A stretch of 64,000 bases of DNA from assembly GCA_038503065.1 (NCBI GenBank), contig JBCAMK010000009.1, forward strand, positions 1,674,001 through 1,738,000. Direction: 5' to 3'. The position numbers and the translations under genes are program-made. The notes under the pieces were generated by a model that did no database searches, was not told the DNA's origin, and saw nothing but the letters and a program-made list of their open reading frames with translations. The DNA comes from Paragyromitra xinjiangensis. Taxonomy: Eukaryota > Ascomycota > Pezizomycetes > Pezizales > Discinaceae. Below are positions 57,901 through 64,000 of this stretch, in pieces (position 1 is the first letter of the stretch; each line of letters opens with the position of its first letter).

Positions 57901-60900
57901 CTATGAATCTTAGAATGATGGAATCCACCGGAAAGCAAAGGGCCGCTCCGGTGCGATTAAAAAGCCCGCGTTACGTATTGCACGGTCTGCGTGCCGTAGT
58001 TTCTTGGAGCCTCAGCAACAACGGATATTAGCATCCGCCGGCCGCCGCCGATAGAGGGATTGTAAGGAACGCTTGAAAGCAAAGCCGAAAAAAAAGATAA
58101 TTCTAACGTAATATGTTCACAAAACTAATATAAATAAAGGAAGCAAGTGATCTTCCTTTGCTATAGAAAATATAAGGAAAAAGGAAGAGGTTACCCAGGA
58201 ACGCACGGGACTTTTACCACAAAAAGCAAAAATAAGCTCAAGAAAAAAACTCAAATCCCACCTCCCATAGAAACAAGAACTAAGTTCCAAGTCTCACAAT
58301 GACCTATTTTACCCGATAACTGCAGCTGTTTCCCTTCTTTGTTGCCTCCCAAGCTTTCCAAGAGGAAAAACTTGCTCTTTTTCTTCTAGACTTTCTCCCA
58401 CGCCCAAATAAACCCCCTGCGTGTGAAACACGCATGAGTGATGCGCAACATTCCTGAAATGATCTTGCACTCCTACTCCCTAAACATCGCCTCACCGGGT
58501 GAGGGCTCAGCTTAGCGAGATAATCTTTCTTACCCGAACAGCAACATCAGCCGGTGAGCTTAAACCTGAGAACAGCGTGGCGCTGCTTTTATGGCAGGTC
58601 TCACGATTCCTTCGCCCTCACTTTATTCCAGATTCTTCTCGACATTAGAATAACTTATTAATTGATTGATAAGTTGGTAAATATTACGGCATACGCGTCA
58701 CCCTGCAGAAAACTATAGGTTCTCTTCATCCTCCTTCCTCCTTCCTCCAAGCTTTTTGGTTTCAAAAGGCACAGTAGCTAAGACCCAGGACAAGGAAGTA
58801 AACCCTGAAACTGAAACTGCCGACGATCCGAGGGTGAGCAAAAGAGGGCAACAGAGAAGATTCAAAAAAGGCTACGAATAGGGTTCCGGCTGGCCCGCAA
58901 ACAGGGTTTGGTCTGGAGTTGTGGTCTTACCTCAGCATCTCTTCTGTGTTGTGTCGGAGTCGGCATAAACTTTTTTTGTGTTGCGTCGATTTTCCAGGAA
59001 GAAGGTTAAATAAGTTTCGCTGGAAGGAGAAAGCTTAACCCCGCTATGTGCCATTGGCAGGGTGCTCCCTTGTCGCCACGAGACGGAAGATTCCGTTGGC
59101 TAACCTTCTTTTCATAAGGGGGCCCATATAAACGGTGACAATTGCTTACGCGTCGTTGCTCGATTGCTGTTTTAGAACATTTCTCTCAGAAAGTGCGGCG
59201 GAAGATCCGAGAAAATATGGCGAGGGTTTGAGTTCCGAGTTCCGGATCCGAGTATCAGGTAAGCATACATATGATACAAGAGCTTATCCCAACTCTCCTC
59301 GATCCCACACCTCGCTTCGAACGGCAAGTTCCTCTTTGATTTCATCTCCGGGAATTCGTTTTGACGCAACAGCGTGCATTTTATTTCTTCAGGGTCCCCC
59401 TTTACACACCTAACCTGTTTTTTCTTTCGTACTATTGTTACTTGAAATGCCGGATAAATAACCGAGGATGGGATTTCGATCTCTTACCATAGACAGACAC
59501 GCAACACGCAGCAAGCGCGGATACCTGAAACCGCGTTAACTACCGGCACTCCTGTGAAACTGATGCCGAGTTCTTGTGGAGCTCGTCTCGAGCTCAAATA
59601 TGCGTACGTGTATCCTGTCGTACTTCAAGATGCCGAAGGCCCGTATAGATTGTGTTAAAGCTAGATCATGATAAGATGACTTAGCATATGATAATCTGGA
59701 TACCTTAAATTATGGGCCTACCAACCTACATTTAGTGCCCCTAGATATATATCCAAGCGAAAGACACCCGGGGAATCGCCGGGGATCATTGAGGGTGAAA
59801 CGAGATGTGGGGACTTTCCAACTTTTGTTGGAATACAACGGCTGAGCTGTAAAATTTCCAGCTGACGGGTGATTCCCTTGTATGCACTTCGCTTGTTAGT
59901 AGCTAGGTCACATTAGAAATATTACCAACATCTAAATCTTGCCCGTCTTGCACGTATGGAAACAGCAATTTACATATTCCTCTCCCATCTATCTTTATAT
60001 CAAGGAATTCGTATTTTATTTCAGCCTAGCTTTGTGTCACATTTTGTGTACCCGTCGACGCGCCTTCGACCAGATCGCGAAGAGTGATCGATTAAACCGT
60101 AAAATCACACAATATGTAACCACAGGATCGGAAGCACCGATGGCAGGTCTGGGGTTGAACCAAGAGCCACGCGCAGGTGTGAAAAAGTTTAAACAACAGG
60201 ACAGCCCAAAAATAAACATCTACAACTATATACTGTGCAACAGAAAGATCTGGGAAAGGGGACCGGTAACGGAAATACGATCCTTTCATTACCACACCCA
60301 GCGGTGAGTCCCGGGAAGTGCAACTTTAACGAGGTGAGAAGATACGAGATTAGAACGGAGAACGGAGAAGTTCACCATGCATCGCTTGGCGAAACCTGTG
60401 TGATCAGCCCGCTTTCGGCAATCTCTGACGACTTCAGCTCATGTCTCAACCTTGTCTTGACGGTCAACCAAGGAAAACGTATGGGCTCCAGTTCGCTGAA
60501 TAACTGAATCATACGTCCGACGAGCGGCCAGTCCAGCCCTTTCTGTGTTCTGCAGCCTTGCTGGATTATGACGCGGTTAGGATATCAGGCAACACAGCGT
60601 CTATTCATCAAGATGCTTGGCCTGCAAGCGCGCACAAAAAAGAAGTGCGCGTGTCTCCATGCCATCTAATCGATCTGCGCCGCCCCTATCTCCCGGATTA
60701 ATGTGTAAGATACTTCCGGTATGTTCTCCATAAATCGTTACCGCGTCATAGTTTTTTGCTTCACCTGTATGAGCAAATCGGATTGCCGTAGGATGTAGAG
60801 CAATCGGTAGATTTAAATCCAACCAACATAATACTTAAAAATGACTAAGCTATTTTTGCGGCGAAAATCCTGGAAGAAAAAGGATGTAAAAAAATAAAGA

Positions 60901-63900
60901 TCGATCCGCAGCATCATCGACATATGTATGAAAACTCTAACCAACAAATCTGGTAAGTTCCATACCCGAGCCAATAGATACCCTGCGTATTCAAAAAGCA
61001 CACCTTAGCAAATTTAAGCAGCTGAACAAAGTGGCGAGGTGGATTGACTAGGCCGACAGCCAATGACATAGGCGATTCTGTGAGTGCTTTTGCCCAAGGA
61101 CCCTCGTCGATGGTGGCGTTAAATTAGTGTGGCAGGCTGAATAAAGTACAGTTCACAGTTGTCGAATCCGGAAAACAAAATTCCATACGTGACGGCTTCG
61201 GGAGGTAAAATTGACCTCTTTACTGGGCCCTTTACGTGCCGTTGCGATAATGAAATGACATAGTTGAATTTCAATTATGATTGGCAGGCGTGCTGTTTGT
61301 TTGATTGACATACTTTACTTTTGGTTGATTATACATGGTTAGTCTCATTGCATGCGGCGTTCAATGGGCCAAGATCCTTGGGGCTTAAGGGCCTATGTAA
61401 TGTTACTGCTACGGATAAAGGGACCGAGTACACAACATCGTTACACATGTAGGGCCATTTTTTCATGCAATTGAAACGGGTGATCCTAGCGAAGGATTTT
61501 AAATGCCGAGTTGGGTTCGGTCAGGCTATGTTCTTCTACCCTGTAAAAGCGCGTCCTTCTCCTTGTAGAGACCATCGAGGAAATCGTACGGACATTTGTT
61601 GCCCCGACATGGCGACATCTGGCTTTTTCTTTGCTCCTCTGATTTGTGGGTGATCTTATGATGACATCTCATGATCCAGGCTATTGTCCTTCGGAATCGT
61701 ATCCGGATATAAAAAAACCTGTAGTCGTGACTGGCTGACTGCGTTTCGTTACAATGATGCTAAAAGATAGTGCGCGGCGGGAATCCCCGGGACCCGGATA
61801 TGTCAAAAAGTTAAACAAAAACAAAAAGCCAAGCTTTTCCCTGTTTTTCTTTCAGGTCCTTTTACTCTTTAATGTTTAATTTTCTTTACCGAGGTTTGTG
61901 AATCATAATCGCTAGCTCAGCCTTGCTAGAGCTGAGGGGGTTTTGTGAGTTTGTTGGAATGAGATAAAAAAGTGCCGCGGTGGGCGATGTCGTTGAATCA
62001 GTCTGGAAAAGCTTGGCCTGAAGCCTAAATTATGGTTAAACCTGCCAGCGCACTACCCTGGTGGCCGGAAACGTGGAAACGGCACACTCCTTCCGCGAGT
62101 GGCGTTATGGTTGTAACTTTAAGTTCACCTCGGCACCGCAGATACCGTGTTTCGAAATCATCTATTTCTAGAATCGAAGTTTGATTAGGGAGAACAAGCT
62201 TATCCGAACTTCAAATCAGTAATTTTTAATGAAGAGGTCAAAAAAAACCCCTCATACGGGGCCTCGCGAATATATCTTTACGTGTGCAGGTTCTTTGTTC
62301 TCTTGATGCCTTCGTAATCAATCTATCATGTTCTGGATCGGAAAGAACACGCGACTAAGAATCAAAAGCAAAAACAAGTGTGACCAGGGCAAGAATCTAA
62401 GAGCCTCGTGCCACTCTGGACTCAAGACTCGAGGTCCATTGCCTGGTGACCACCCCACTTCAGATAATTGGTTTTGTTGCACATGCGTGGAATTTAAGTT
62501 CATGTGTGTGCAACCTTACAGAATGCTTGGCCTGCAACATGAACTTTTGATGCTAAGCCTTCAGCTTAGGCTTGAGCTAATCAGCGACTCTGATACCAAC
62601 CAATATTTATATAATTTCGGTGTTAAGATTGTTAAAAACCATTCTAAATTTATAGTGTGACGAATTTAAGAACTCTATGTTTGTTGGTGCATTTGATTTT
62701 TATGCATACATTGGCTCTGATTCAGCAGAACTTGTTGGTGCCTTGGGATGGGAGGATGACTCTACGCCAACCTCCAAGGATTGCCTTAATGCTGGCGACC
62801 ATCAAAATATGCCTACCGTATTCGGTTAAAACACATATGGTGGCATACCAGTCGTCCTAGGCGTAATGCTATCTCCGGAGGCGCGGCAAGACCCAAGAAG
62901 TCATCATCGGTTCTTTGTGTAATGCAATCACGGAATGACTCCGGCCCGGGCAGGGAATTCGTGAAAGTATTTTCCCATCGTTATTGGGACTATCCACCCA
63001 TCATATATGCAAAGCACCCGATCGACGTGGGTTAGGTGCAAAGGGGAAACAAATACCAGTCGAATATTTTTTTGGTGGCTGCGGAGTTCCATGACTCTTT
63101 GAAAATTTAGGTATCCATTTCTCCGTATTATTGTAATCATGGAGATATAGTCTTTAGGGCGTGCAGGTGAGGGAAATCGGGAATTTTACAACACTGGTAT
63201 TAACATGTGTCTAACGACCACAATTGGGAACGTGGCTTTTAATACCATAATACTTGTCAGCTCAAATAGTATTATATTTGGCGCCAAGCCTTGTGCTCGT
63301 ATATACGGCGCGATATATATAGCATTTTCCGCGTCCGTGAGATCCGAAGTTCGGACTCGGCCGGCATCGTTCCCGGGCCTGTCCAGCCTATTATAAAGCT
63401 GGTTTGGAAACCTTTGTAATAATTGTCTCCTATAGGAGATATCAATGCTGGGTATATCACCTTCGGCAAAGTCATCCCGGGCCTAGAAGCTAAGGGCAAG
63501 AGCTAAGCTCTTGAGAATCGGAGACAATGATTACATATATTCTAATCAAAATGATAACCCCTGAGCGCCTTCAGCTCCTTTTTCCTTTCTCGGGGTGCGC
63601 ACTTCAGACGGTCGAAGTGGAGTGTTGGGGACCCATAGTCCAAAACAGGCTATTAGGCTGTATGACGATATCGTCTAGGCCAGCTGAACTTTTTTAGAAG
63701 TCTGGAGGGGTCGTGGATATATCTTTTCCTTTTTGGTTACAACCAACTGGTTTGGGCTTGATGGGATCAAAAAGCCTCAAACGGATTTCTGTATGAGAAA
63801 ACAAGGCGAGTTGCTAAGTTAGTAATTTCTAGGATCTCTGAGCAATACTAGGGTCTTTTTGAAAGCTAACTCTAGATTTCTCGATGTAGATCGTTTCGCT

Positions 63901-64000
63901 TTTGCCTCATGCTCGAGACGTGGTAGTTGGTGTGATTAGTGCGTTGTAGAAATTGAAATAAGAAAATCTACTAAAAGACACAACCTTCAAGTTCCTTGGG
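54934..64000. other. 9-kb gene-free stretch upstream of Gti1/Pac2
   Basis: The first kilobase is the probable PAC2 promoter and leader: GA/CT-rich, with several short plus-strand frames but no domains. From 56 to 64 kb no ORF has recognisable content, codon-usage support or splice partners. I see no tRNA or rRNA by eye, and no inverted-repeat element as clear as those at 2.5, 23 and 30 kb. Confidence 0.5.

Overview
The window comes from a filamentous ascomycete (Pezizomycotina), most likely a leotiomycete of the Botrytis/Sclerotinia/Helotiales kind. The evidence is short GT-AG introns (47-118 bp, mostly 48-70), CT-rich promoters, Rad54, Gti1/Pac2, allantoinase, Dal5-like, Sys1 and Coa6 orthologues in fungal form, and a zinc-cluster/ankyrin protein of a type I associate with that class. 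The class assignment is an inference. Genes are sparse and separated by long gene-free stretches that hold foldback repeats and transposon remnants. || Layout: 0-6.6 kb is repeat-rich and carries a small C2H2 zinc-finger ORF and a 103-aa coiled-coil ORF. 6.6-8.3 kb is allantoinase (3 exons). 8.3-14.7 kb has no recognisable gene. 14.7-17.1 kb is a nine-exon CorA-type Mg2+ transporter. 17.8-20.3 kb is RAD54. 21.4-22.4 kb is a proline-rich protein. 24.3-25.0 kb is a two-exon membrane protein. 26.6-30.1 kb is a zinc-cluster/ankyrin protein whose ankyrin units are almost identical at DNA level. 30.6-31.1 kb is a MITE. 33.6-42.1 kb is a large terminal-inverted-repeat DNA transposon. 42.1-47.6 kb is the only dense gene cluster: a Dal5-like transporter, a DUF218 protein, SYS1 and COA6. 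53.7-54.9 kb is a Gti1/Pac2 regulator between two long gene-free tracts. || The most notable object is the 8.4-kb transposon at 33642-42086. It has ATGTTC...GAACAT ends, ATAT on both flanks (a 4-bp target duplication), an apparently intact 893-aa transposase spread over five exons, and a divergent 163-aa accessory ORF. The transposase combines an HHCC zinc domain, a DDE retroviral-type integrase core, an SH3-like domain and a Cys-rich CXC motif, as in the KRBA2/GIN/Ginger group. About half of the element is a 4-kb inverted array of a 40-bp minisatellite. A 550-bp MITE at 30594-31143 with ACAT target duplications, and a further terminal repeat at 184-330, belong to the same family. The right end of the transposon lies 46 bp upstream of the start codon of the Dal5-like transporter, so it has replaced that gene's promoter. 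|| The ankyrin gene is the second item of interest. Its 21 homogenised repeat units differ almost only at non-synonymous positions in one loop, the pattern expected of a diversifying recognition receptor.
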